A stretch of DNA of 64,000 nucleotides from Paenibacillus sp. FSL K6-0276 (GTDB lineage: Bacteria; Bacillota; Bacilli; Paenibacillales; Paenibacillaceae). Made by a program: the position numbers and the translations under genes. The notes beneath the pieces are model-generated. The model had not been told where the DNA came from, searched no databases, and saw only the letters and a program-made list of their open reading frames with translations. Positions 50,919 to 58,846 of this stretch are shown here, one piece after another. Each line of letters begins with the position of its first letter. Positions within the stretch are counted from its first letter, which is position 1. The DNA lies in assembly GCF_037977235.1 (NCBI RefSeq), contig NZ_CP150276.1, positions 5,084,001 through 5,148,000 on the forward strand, written 5' to 3'.

Positions 50919-52002
50919 GCAGGTTCCCTCCAAGCAAGAATTTGACTACCTTGATCGAAACATCCGGAGTCAAGTAGCCTTCCGGAGCCTCCCAATTTCG
51001 ATTCAGCGCCGTCATCAGCTTGACAGAACGCAGAATACTTTGCTGATCTACACCTGATACCACATTACTTCCACAATCTACTGTTTCTGGACGTTCGGTT
51101 GTTCTGCGAATGGTTACAGTCGGTACTTTCATCAAACAGCACTCCTCCTGAACGGTTCCGCTATCAGTGATGGCGCATAAGGTATGCTGTTCCAAATGGA
51201 CGAAATCAAAAAATCCAAAGGGTTCATGAAATTCTACAAGAGGGTTCATTGGAAGGGAAAATTGCTCCGTAAGTTTGGAACGAGTGCGAGGGTGGATGCT
51301 GCAAATTAAACGAATTCCAAAATGCTCAGCCACAGCGTTAAGACCTGACATAATTTGTACAAGGGACTCGGGATCATCTACATTCTCGGCCCGGTGGGCT
51401 GTAACAAGGAAATACTGCCCTGAGGTAAGATTCAGCCGATCCAGAATATCACTGGCCTCGATTCTTTGTTCATAATGAGAAATTACCTCATGAATAGGAT
51501 TTCCTGTTAACACAATACGCCTACTAGGGAATCCTTCGCTGATGAGATGTCTTTTGCTCTGCTGTGTATATGGCATATTAATGGTCGAAACCGCATCTAT
51601 GACACGGCGGTTTTTCTCTTCGGGCACTTTTAGGTCATAGCAGCGGTTCCCTGCTTCCATATGCACCACCGGAATACCCATTCGCTCAGCCAAAATCGCG
51701 CATAGCGCGCTGTTCGTATCCCCCAGGAGTAGAACCCGATCCGGCTGCTCTTTCAGTAAAATACTCTCCAGCCCCTCGAACATGGCGGCAAGTTGGCCAC
51801 CTAGCCCTGTCTGCTTATCCTGCAACACATAATCAGGTGCCCGCAGTCCAAGCTCGGCGAAGAAAATTCCACTGAGACTCGCTGTGAAATTTTGCCCCGT
51901 GTGCACCAGTACATGTCGTTCTGCATGTGCATCAAGAAGCGGAATGATAACACTGAGGCGGATGATTTCAGGCCTCGTGCCCAAAATCGTCATGATCTTC
52001 AT
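50908..52002 (-). CDS. WecB/FnlC-type UDP-HexNAc 2-epimerase
   Basis: A 364-residue non-hydrolysing 2-epimerase: MKIMTILGTRPEIIRLS, HTGQNF, HMEAGNRCYD, LVTAHRAENVDD and ITDSGTVQEECCLMKVPTVT with TERPE. As the third enzyme of the WbvB-WbvR-WbvD or FnlABC set it would invert C2 of the reduced intermediate. Simple UDP-ManNAc formation is less likely because of its overlap with fnlA. It is the first gene of the coupled run from 52002 to 46165; the tandem repeat array lies directly upstream. Confidence 0.92.
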   Translation of the reverse strand: MKIMTILGTRPEIIRLSVIIPLLDAHAERHVLVHTGQNFTASLSGIFFAELGLRAPDYVLQDKQTGLGGQLAAMFEGLESILLKEQPDRVLLLGDTNSALCAILAERMGIPVVHMEAGNRCYDLKVPEEKNRRVIDAVSTINMPYTQQSKRHLISEGFPSRRIVLTGNPIHEVISHYEQRIEASDILDRLNLTSGQYFLVTAHRAENVDDPESLVQIMSGLNAVAEHFGIRLICSIHPRTRSKLTEQFSLPMNPLVEFHEPFGFFDFVHLEQHTLCAITDSGTVQEECCLMKVPTVTIRRTTERPETVDCGSNVVSGVDQQSILRSVKLMTALNRNWEAPEGYLTPDVSIKVVKFLLGGNLHVQ

Positions 52003-52049
52003 TGGCTCACTCCCTCGCCTTCTTTATTTATGGGTTTACGCTGCAATAG

Positions 52050-52270
52050 TAATCGGATTTATACCGTTTTTTCGGCTCATTTAGCTGGATTGGGCCTAAT
52101 CAGCGGGATTTATACCGTTCTTTTGCCTCATTTAGCTGGATTGGACTCAATCAGCGGGATTTATACCGTTCTTTTGGCTTGTTTAGCTGAATTGGGCCCA
52201 ATCAGCGGGATTTATACCGTTCTTTTGGCTTGTTTAGCTGAATTGGCCTCAATCAGCGGGATTTATACCG
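52050..52270. repeat. 51-bp tandem repeat array, five units
   Basis: The anchor ATTTATACCG occurs at 52057, 52108, 52159, 52210 and 52261, an exact 51-base period. Units carry CAATCAGCGGG before the anchor and TTTAGCTGaATTGG after it; the first unit is the most diverged and the last is partial. The array fills the gap between the Arg-tailed GT gene and the WecB-like gene, and the GT stop codon (52263-52265) lies inside the last unit. Length variation between strains is likely. Confidence 0.92.
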
Positions 52271-53729
52271 CTTTGCGCCTTGCGACTCGTCGGCTGGCAC
52301 GGCGGCGCTTGCCCCTGGCGGTGCTCCGCCGCCGGACAGAGCCCTTACGCCGCTTGCGAGCAGCGCGGCGTAAGACCAGCGGGCGCCCGCTCCGACGGCG
52401 CGCCCGAGCTTTGCCGCGCCGCTTGCGGGCCGCGCGGCTCGGCAGACCCTTGCTTCGCGGCAATGCCGGCGATGCTGCGGGTAAGTCAGGCGATGCTGCA
52501 GGTGGTTCCACCACGCTGCCAGCCTCGCGCACCGGAGGTGCGCTGCAATAGCGGAGATTCCACATCTCCGCTAGTCCATGAAGGCGAGCCCGGTAAGCCA
52601 CCGGCCCATAGGCGGCGTCAACGCGCTCACGCACCTGACTGCCTATTGCTTCCGCCAGCCCCGGCTGTGCCAGCATGGTATTCACTCTTTCAGCCAATGC
52701 GGATATATCCGATGACGGCACCAGATAATCACCACTGCCTGCCGTATGCAGAATCTCCCGTAAGCCGCCGGAGTCATAGGCAACGACTGGCTTGCCAAAA
52801 GCCATCCCCTCTAGTGCGGTCATCCCAAATCCTTCGCGAATTAGACTGGGAACGACCAGCACATCCATAGCACAATAAGCGGCAGGAATACAATCTTCAT
52901 AATCTACAAACTTAAAGCGGGAACTCAAACCTTCAAGCTTCACCTTCCGTACACAGCGATCATAATAACTTTTGTCACCAGCCATGCCAATCACAAGAAA
53001 TTTCGAACTCGGATGAACCGCTGCTACAAGGACTGCCATTTTCACGAAATGCTCCAGTCCTTTTTCCTTATTGATATAAGAAGAGATATAACCGATCAAC
53101 TGCTCCTGCGGTCGAACCCGTAGCTCTCTCCGCCGTTCGCCTCGGAGCTTACTCCAAGCCTCGAACATCATCTCGTTGTCGTTCCAAGAAGGGGGAAGCT
53201 GAATCACTTTTCCCTCCCTGATCTCTTCCGGGAAGCAAGCTGCCGCAGTATGTGAAATGGCCAGAATCTCATCACTATTACGATGAATCAGCCCTACACT
53301 AATGGGTGTATATTCATTGTCTGTAATCGTCTCTGATATTTTCCATACCACCGGAATGCCTAGTGACTTGGCAGCCATTGCTGGCAAAGCATGCACACAG
53401 GTGCTTGTAATGATAAACGCCGGGCGCAGGGCGGCCAGCCAGTCGGTTAATTCGTGATACTCCCTGCTTTCCTGGAATTTACGAGCATCTGCCTCCAACC
53501 CTGCATAAGGAGTATACATTCCATATAAAAGAGGAATCGAGAGCAACTGTACACTTAATCCGCATCTTCGAGCCTGAGTGGTTAGCTTGCCGTCCTGGGG
53601 CGCAACGAGAATACAGTTAAAGTACGGAGAAAGTTCCCGAGCGAAGAATAATAATAATTTCTCCGCTCCTGTAATGCTGCGAGTGTTAGATACATGAGAA
53701 AAGAGTACGATTGTAGCTTTGTCGGCCAT
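52263..53729 (-). CDS. GT4-family glycosyltransferase with a hyper-basic C-terminal tail
   Basis: Residues 1-395 form a GT-B enzyme with E299-x7-E307 (EGFGMTALE) and YISSYINKEKGLEHFV. Then comes a Pro/Ala linker (about 400-424) and a tail from 425 to 488 in which 33 of 64 residues are Arg or Lys (AARKRRGKARARRRSG and similar). The tail is encoded by very GC-rich DNA. The stop codon comes from the first unit of the adjoining 51-bp repeat array. ATG 53729 lacks a good ribosome site. The tail may anchor the enzyme to polyanions such as glycan, DNA or spore coat. Without it, the enzyme is ordinary for the family. Confidence 0.85.
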   Translation of the reverse strand: MADKATIVLFSHVSNTRSITGAEKLLLFFARELSPYFNCILVAPQDGKLTTQARRCGLSVQLLSIPLLYGMYTPYAGLEADARKFQESREYHELTDWLAALRPAFIITSTCVHALPAMAAKSLGIPVVWKISETITDNEYTPISVGLIHRNSDEILAISHTAAACFPEEIREGKVIQLPPSWNDNEMMFEAWSKLRGERRRELRVRPQEQLIGYISSYINKEKGLEHFVKMAVLVAAVHPSSKFLVIGMAGDKSYYDRCVRKVKLEGLSSRFKFVDYEDCIPAAYCAMDVLVVPSLIREGFGMTALEGMAFGKPVVAYDSGGLREILHTAGSGDYLVPSSDISALAERVNTMLAQPGLAEAIGSQVRERVDAAYGPVAYRARLHGLAEMWNLRYCSAPPVREAGSVVEPPAASPDLPAASPALPRSKGLPSRAARKRRGKARARRRSGRPLVLRRAARKRRKGSVRRRSTARGKRRRASRRVARRKAV

Positions 53730-53745
53730 GGCGTTTCGGCGCTCC

Positions 53746-53769
53746 CTATCGAGGGCCTGGAGCAGCCAT
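53746..53769 (-). promoter_or_regulatory. Possible 7-residue upstream ORF before the GT4 gene
   Basis: A near-perfect AAGGAGGTGA (53779-53770) is followed directly by ATG and seven codons (MAAPGPR) and TAG, ending 16 bases before the GT4 start, which has only TAGGGAG at a long distance. The SD could serve a short leader that couples translation to the GT gene, or be a relic of an older start. The 3-base spacing is tight. Confidence 0.3.
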
Positions 53770-53782
53770 TCACCTCCTTAAA

Positions 53783-53876
53783 AGTTTTACGAAGCGTTCG
53801 CTTAGGATTAATACTTCACAGTAAAACTCGCTTCGGAAGCATCCACTTAGTTTTACGAAGCGTTCGCTTAGGATTA
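53783..53876. repeat. Two identical 28-bp direct repeats
   Basis: AGTTTTACGAAGCGTTCGCT followed by TAGGATTA is present at 53783-53810 and, without any change, at 53849-53876. Between them GTAAAACTCGCTTCG (53821-53835) is a partial inverted copy. It lies upstream of the Arg-tailed GT gene in a 271-base gap (53730-54000) that otherwise shows no gene. It is probably one more genome-wide intergenic repeat, or a regulatory pair. Confidence 0.85.
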
Positions 53877-54000
53877 CGAATCATTCGTTACAGACAAACG
53901 CCGAAATACAGTACTCCAGTATATCGCGGAGAAACAGATGCCGGCACGACACCTGTCCCCTGATAAACACACATTTCTAAATTTTTGTTCAAAAACAAAT

Positions 54001-55140
54001 TTAACCGTAAATAACGGACAACAACTGGTCCAGACGTTTGATATACGTGTGATCCTTCAATGTCCGTTCAAAAGCGCGTAGTACAATCTCACGACGTTCC
54101 TCCTCATGTGTCAAGTAATAACGGATTTTGTCCATCATTTCTCGAGGGCTTGCGAAGGTCACGATTTCTTCATCTGGCTTGTAGAAAGAGCTCAAATCAT
54201 CTCTCGCATCACACAGTTGCAATGTACCCGATGCTGCGATTTCAAAAGTACGCGGATTAGGAGAAACCGCCGAAATCGAGAGGGTATTATTGTTAACTAC
54301 TTCATCTATGTGCGAACGGTGTAGATTAATTACGATTTTGGAGCCACTGTAAGTTACTGCAGTCTCTTGTGGCGACATCCATTTGCCAATCTCTATTCGG
54401 TCTCCGTATTGAGGAGCCTCAGGCAGACGATCCCACCAGATGCCGTTAATTACCGTGTTATAGTTCATCAGGTCAGGAAGAATCTCACGGAAGAAGTTGA
54501 CCCGATTCCAATAGGCAGAGCCAATAAAGCTAACTTCTCTATTCACAGGCGAACGCGTTGTAGTAGGACGGTAATGCTCCCGGTGAGCGGCAAAGGGAAG
54601 ATAATGTACTTCTGGGCAGCCAAGTCCCCGGTAGAAATCGATACAATTACGTTCAAGAGTAAACACATAATCATAGTGCGCCACAATCTTGATCGTAAAA
54701 TCTGTGTAGTAAGGATCATCTGTAAGCCAAATGGCTGTCTTGATCCCACTAGCCCGAAGAACAGCGATCTGCTCAAGCGGTAAATCCATACCGTCCAGCA
54801 CGAGTACCAGATCCGGTCTTTGCGCTGCGGCTAGCTCTCCTAGGTTTTGACGCACATCCGTAACCGTGACATGAGCTGCTAATTTTTGCAGAGCATAAAG
54901 AACCGCATCGTCCAACGGGGAATAAGGATATCCTTTGCCAGAAGCGACATACATGACATGAATATTCCGTACAGGAAATACTTCTTCTGGTCGACCATTC
55001 AAAATCGCAAGTCGCCCCCGTAAATAGCCCTCATCATAACCACCCTTGAAACCACTCAAACGACCACGTAGCTTTTCTTCCTCTGGAGGCGTCAAAGGTA
55101 ACGGTGGTGTAGGCATAATAAATTCATTATTGTTCATCAT
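54001..55140 (-). CDS. CgeB-family glycosyltransferase (spore maturation), paralogue 2
   Basis: A 379-residue CgeB/DUF3880-type GT-B protein. N-terminal part with LRGRLSGFKGGYDEGYLRGR (residues 24-43), then HVMYVASGKGYPYS, the WLTDDPYYTDFT motif, YVFTLERNCIDFYR, HYLPFAAHRE, and the C-terminal INPRTFEIAA-like PNPRTFEIAASGTLQLCD. CgeB is linked to spore-surface glycosylation in Bacillus. AAAGGAGCGAGA precedes ATG. About 28 bases separate it from the paralogue upstream, and the two are clearly similar, pointing to a tandem duplication. No catalytic residue can be named. Confidence 0.88.
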   Translation of the reverse strand: MMNNNEFIMPTPPLPLTPPEEEKLRGRLSGFKGGYDEGYLRGRLAILNGRPEEVFPVRNIHVMYVASGKGYPYSPLDDAVLYALQKLAAHVTVTDVRQNLGELAAAQRPDLVLVLDGMDLPLEQIAVLRASGIKTAIWLTDDPYYTDFTIKIVAHYDYVFTLERNCIDFYRGLGCPEVHYLPFAAHREHYRPTTTRSPVNREVSFIGSAYWNRVNFFREILPDLMNYNTVINGIWWDRLPEAPQYGDRIEIGKWMSPQETAVTYSGSKIVINLHRSHIDEVVNNNTLSISAVSPNPRTFEIAASGTLQLCDARDDLSSFYKPDEEIVTFASPREMMDKIRYYLTHEEERREIVLRAFERTLKDHTYIKRLDQLLSVIYG

Positions 55141-55167
55141 TCTCGCTCCTTTATCCCGTTATAGATT

Positions 55168-56340
55168 TCATACACGTGAAGCAATCACATTCAGCAAATG
55201 GGGCAAACGTGCGGTGAAAGTATGGTTTCGTATTGTAGTTCGTAGTCCCCGTAAAGCTAACAGTCGACGCTCTTTTTCATGCTTCAGATAGTACTCTATC
55301 TTCTGCTGTAACTCCTTAGCTGAACTAAAAGTATCAAGGTCATAACCTGCGCGATAATATCTTCCTAGATCCTCACGAACATCCGTAAGCTGCATAGCAC
55401 CGCAGGCACTGATCTCATAGGTACGCGGATTAATAGAGCGTGAGGGTAGACGGAAGCTATTCCGGTTGTCCTGCCCCTCCTCCCACGGACGGTGAATATT
55501 TATTACTAGTTTTGCACCGCTGTAGTAGTTCGCTGTTTCCTCAGGCGGGATAAAACCGTTGCTAATAAAAGGAGAAAGCTGGTCATAGGTCGCGAGTCGT
55601 TCCCAGAATCCACCAGCGATAAGCACCTTCTTATGCTTAAGATAAGGAGCGAGTTCATCGAACAGCTCAGTCCGATTACGGAATGCATTCCCGATAAATA
55701 CAATGTCGTACTTATACTTGGGAGCCGTACGACGTGGATAGAACATTCTCGGATTGACACACAGTGGCAAATAGTGAACAGATTCCACCCCAAGTGATTG
55801 ATAAAACTCTACACAACCGAGCTCATGCGTAAATACGTGATCATAATGACGACAGATTACCGAAGTGTCCTCTGTAAAATAAGGATCATCCACAAACCAG
55901 ATGGCGGCTGGAATGCCTAGCTTTCTTATCTCTGAAATCTGTTCTAAATGATTTTCCGGGAATACATGAAGCCCGTTCATAACTAGCACTGCCCCGGGCA
56001 TCTCCCGTGCCGCGGTTTCCAGCATAGTTTCAGGAGTGCTTATTACAAGCTCACTTACAAGCTGTTGCAGCGCCTCCGTTACGCCAGTGTCGATCGCTTG
56101 GAACCCTTGAGGAACATACATTAACTTAAATGGTCGGCAGGCCTCGACCTCTGCAGTATTCAGACGCTGCACAGCCTCACACATGCCAAGTCGATATCCC
56201 TCGTGATAACCGTCGCGATATTCTCGCGGACGCTTGTGTTTTCTCTTTCTTGCGTTCACGGCCTTCACCCTGCCCCGTTGTATTCTCAAGACAGTATAAC
56301 TATATGCGGAGTCAGCACTCGCCTCATGGACATCTGTCAT
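55168..56340 (-). CDS. CgeB-family glycosyltransferase (spore maturation), paralogue 1
   Basis: A 390-residue paralogue of the downstream gene with the same motif order: FVDDPYFTEDTSVI, YDHVFTHELGCVEFYQSLG, HYLPLCVNPRMFYPR, INPRTYEISACGAMQLTDVR. Its N-terminus has a basic patch (NARKRKHKRPRE, residues 29-40) followed by YRDGYHEGYRLG (41-52), the motif shared with paralogue 2 and the protein at 62295. The start is uncertain: ATG 56340 has no clear site, and GTG 56259 follows GGGCAGGGTGAAGG. It is probably the first gene of the CgeB-GT unit. Confidence 0.87.
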   Translation of the reverse strand: MTDVHEASADSAYSYTVLRIQRGRVKAVNARKRKHKRPREYRDGYHEGYRLGMCEAVQRLNTAEVEACRPFKLMYVPQGFQAIDTGVTEALQQLVSELVISTPETMLETAAREMPGAVLVMNGLHVFPENHLEQISEIRKLGIPAAIWFVDDPYFTEDTSVICRHYDHVFTHELGCVEFYQSLGVESVHYLPLCVNPRMFYPRRTAPKYKYDIVFIGNAFRNRTELFDELAPYLKHKKVLIAGGFWERLATYDQLSPFISNGFIPPEETANYYSGAKLVINIHRPWEEGQDNRNSFRLPSRSINPRTYEISACGAMQLTDVREDLGRYYRAGYDLDTFSSAKELQQKIEYYLKHEKERRLLALRGLRTTIRNHTFTARLPHLLNVIASRV

Positions 56341-56511
56341 TACTAGAACTAAATTGGCAGATGTACCCTGTCTTTCGCCCCGCTTGCCCGAACCTTAGAA
56401 GATTTCATCCACTCGCAGGATGCTGTTATACTATAAAGGTCTAGCTCATGTTTTAACCTCGTCATATCTGTCCGGAAATGATTGTTTTTGGAATTCACAA
56501 GGGGGGATACT

Positions 56512-57276
56512 ATGAATAACACCACGCTGTACTTGCGCCATGCAGAACTGCTTCGTGATCTGGTTCCATCATTCCAAACCTATCCATTTCATCTACCTGC
56601 AGTTCGTACTCTGGATCGTCTTACTTTTCAAAAACCAGTAACCTTTCTTGTTGGAGAAAACGGTACAGGGAAATCTACCTTGCTAGAAGGGATCGCTGCC
56701 GCTTGGGGCTTTAACCCTGAAGGTGGAACACTTAACTTCTCTTTTAACACTCGTTCCTCGCATTCGAGTCTCTATGAGTATTTTAGAATTGCTAGAGGGG
56801 TTAGACGTCCGAAGGACGGCTTTTTTCTACGCGCGGAGAGCTATTATAATGTGGCTTCCTACATTGATGAATTAGATGAACAGCCTAGTTTCGGCCCACC
56901 GATCAAGAACTCCTATGGTGGTAAATCCCTGCATGAGCAGTCCCACGGAGAGTCTTTTTTTGCAGCATTTGTTCACCGCTTCGGAGGCCGTGGCCTTTAT
57001 ATCCTCGACGAACCTGAAGCGGCTCTATCTCCTCTGCGGCAAATGTCTCTCTTAGTGCGTATGCATGAGCTAGTGCAGCAGGATTCACAGTTTATTATTG
57101 CAACCCATTCGCCCATTCTGATGTCCTATCCGGGAGCTGAGATTTTTCTCCTAGAGGGTGAGGGCATACGGTCCGTCGCCTTGGAGGAAACGGAGCACTA
57201 CACCGTGACCAAAGCGTTTATGAATGACCGTCAGGGCATGCTGCGTGAGTTGCTGGAGGATGAACAACAAGTATAA
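56512..57276 (+). CDS. AAA_21-type ABC-like ATPase, function unknown
   Basis: A 254-residue soluble ATPase of the SMC/OLD-related AAA_21 group: Walker A GENGTGKS (48-55), signature-like HEQSHGESFF, Walker B LYILDEPEAALS and the switch His in IATHSPILMS. ATG 56512 follows AAGGGGGGATACT. There is no nuclease or membrane domain. Homologues of this size are common in Firmicutes, often alone. It is divergent from the CgeB genes. Its stop codon is the first three bases of the 85-bp repeat copy B. Confidence 0.85.
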   Translation: MNNTTLYLRHAELLRDLVPSFQTYPFHLPAVRTLDRLTFQKPVTFLVGENGTGKSTLLEGIAAAWGFNPEGGTLNFSFNTRSSHSSLYEYFRIARGVRRPKDGFFLRAESYYNVASYIDELDEQPSFGPPIKNSYGGKSLHEQSHGESFFAAFVHRFGGRGLYILDEPEAALSPLRQMSLLVRMHELVQQDSQFIIATHSPILMSYPGAEIFLLEGEGIRSVALEETEHYTVTKAFMNDRQGMLRELLEDEQQV

Positions 57277-57358
57277 ACGCCTTCGACGTCCCTATAAGGA
57301 CGGTAAGCGTTTAAGCGAGAAATATAAGGATAATTTATAGCATGGAACATATAAATTC
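57274..57358 (+). repeat. 85-bp two-hairpin interspersed repeat, copy B
   Basis: This is the inverted partner of 36612-36696 (78 of 85 identical). It begins with the TAA stop of the ATPase gene. Stem 1 is TAAACGC (57274-57280) with GCGTTTA (57307-57313), with an inner GTCC/GGAC. Stem 2 is AATTTATA/TATAAATT (about 57332-57357). A terminator follows directly. The stop codon being inside the element suggests insertion at, or selection for, the gene's 3' end. Confidence 0.85.
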
Positions 57359-57370
57359 TTATATTTAAAA

Positions 57371-57406
57371 AAACAGCAAGTCTCCATAATCGGAAACTTG
57401 CTGTTT
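57371..57406. terminator. Bidirectional terminator
   Basis: AAACAGCAAGT (57371-57381) and ACTTGCTGTTT (57396-57406) form a perfect stem. The A-run before it gives a T-run for the minus-strand gene ending at 57422; it also lies after the ATPase gene. Confidence 0.85.
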
Positions 57407-57421
57407 GATTTGTTCCTTAAA

Positions 57422-58837
57422 TTAACGTCTTACAATCCCCACTAGCTTGTGCACAATCCATCCAAACATGACAACAACCATCATATCGAAACACACATTA
57501 AACAGGAATAAATGCTTACCGATGTCAGCCCTTCCGTCCCCAAGAATCGGAACCAAGAAGGAGAAAATCCCTATCAGTCCTAATAGCATAAGAAGCTCAC
57601 CGGCAACTCTTCCACGAACATCCCTGCTACGGAAATATTGGAACAGTGCCCCTGCAAAATACACCAGATAAAATAGGGAGAGAAATCCGAGCGTATGCGG
57701 AATATGTTTGTTCTTGAATTCGCTCCACCCACTGTAAGTATACGATAATGCGCCTGCTGGCTTATTCTCACTCTTCTCATAGTTCCCTAGATAATAAGGG
57801 CGAATCGCCATACTGTTACTCGCAGCATATTCCATATTATCTATTAACCGACCCGGATGCTTTAGGTAGAAGAACAATACATCTTTATGGGATACCCGGT
57901 CGTAGAAATCCGGTACCAGCGAAGGATCATCCTGCTTGATAACTGTATCTGTCTGAAAATAATTCGTACCCGCCAGTACCTCTAGCCGCTCCGGCAAACC
58001 AAGTTCCTGCAAATCTCCCTTAACATCCGGCGATTCGTTCAAAATTCCAAAAAACACGGTCTGATACAGGTTAATATGCTTCAGCTCTTTTGGCGCCGTC
58101 ACGTACATAACGATAGATACAAGAAATATGGCAATTGAAAAGCGTAAGGCCAGCTTTCTCCATTTTCTCTCACCGTCAAGCGTCATAAACCGTAGGAAGA
58201 TCAGAGCAAAGGCAATCCCAATCGGTGCATTCTGAATTTTGGAGGTGACCAGAAAGAGAATGGCGATAAAGAACAAGGTTAACCCTTTAGTCGTTGGCTT
58301 CTCTTGACTAGTTAATCTTAACCCCAGCGCAAATGTCAGCAGCATGAACACCATCGATACCGGTTCTCCAAACAAGGAGTTAAAGTATGCCAAATACCCA
58401 ATATCATAGAATACAAACAATATAGCTGCACCTAGCAGCAGCCCCGTAACATAAGAGCCGCGAGCATTATACTTCACCAGCAGCCAGGTCGCCACCAGTA
58501 AAAGAAGACCATAGACTGCACCAAGCAATTTAACATCAAAAAAGCTTCCATGGAGGAGCCCGCCGATCAGCCTCGGTACAAGTACGATCAAAATCTGTGA
58601 GGAAGGATAAAAGCCACTGAACAAATTATCATACGCAAAACGGGAATGGCTGTAATTAAAAAACTGGTCAGCATAAGATGCAGCAGTATCGTAGTAGTTC
58701 AGACCGATGGTATTCATCATACGCAGGAAATCTCCATTATCGGCAACTCCAATAAAAGGTCCTACGAATAGCAGATAAATAATGAGACCGCAGCCCGCAA
58801 GGCCTACGAGAACCTCCGGTTTCAACAACCTTTTCAT
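57422..58837 (-). CDS. Multispanning membrane protein, WsfD-like GT-C family candidate
   Basis: A 471-residue integral membrane protein with about ten hydrophobic helices and a large loop between about residues 245 and 385. The first loop carries GVADNGDFLRMMNTIG, an Asp-containing motif placed like the catalytic Asp of GT-C polyprenyl-phosphate-dependent transferases, and HSRFAYDNLFSGFYPSSQ. It resembles the WsfD type described for S-layer glycan biosynthesis in Geobacillus; the match is by impression. AGGGGGG precedes ATG, 9 bases after the LTA-synthase-like gene. It probably transfers a hexose to an exported glycan. Confidence 0.72.
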   Translation of the reverse strand: MKRLLKPEVLVGLAGCGLIIYLLFVGPFIGVADNGDFLRMMNTIGLNYYDTAASYADQFFNYSHSRFAYDNLFSGFYPSSQILIVLVPRLIGGLLHGSFFDVKLLGAVYGLLLLVATWLLVKYNARGSYVTGLLLGAAILFVFYDIGYLAYFNSLFGEPVSMVFMLLTFALGLRLTSQEKPTTKGLTLFFIAILFLVTSKIQNAPIGIAFALIFLRFMTLDGERKWRKLALRFSIAIFLVSIVMYVTAPKELKHINLYQTVFFGILNESPDVKGDLQELGLPERLEVLAGTNYFQTDTVIKQDDPSLVPDFYDRVSHKDVLFFYLKHPGRLIDNMEYAASNSMAIRPYYLGNYEKSENKPAGALSYTYSGWSEFKNKHIPHTLGFLSLFYLVYFAGALFQYFRSRDVRGRVAGELLMLLGLIGIFSFLVPILGDGRADIGKHLFLFNVCFDMMVVVMFGWIVHKLVGIVRR

Positions 58838-58846
58838 ATTCCCCCC

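Noticed and set aside
51892..52551. 220-codon plus-strand ORF over the tandem repeats with 17-residue units
   Set aside because: The 51-base period is a multiple of three, which makes any repeat frame open. It runs antisense to two solid genes and has no ribosome site.
52263..52560. Arg-rich tail considered as a frameshift artefact
   Set aside because: It stays in frame with the GT domain through a Pro/Ala linker and uses a similarly basic style to the protein at 62295. I keep it as real but list the frameshift as the test that would refute it.
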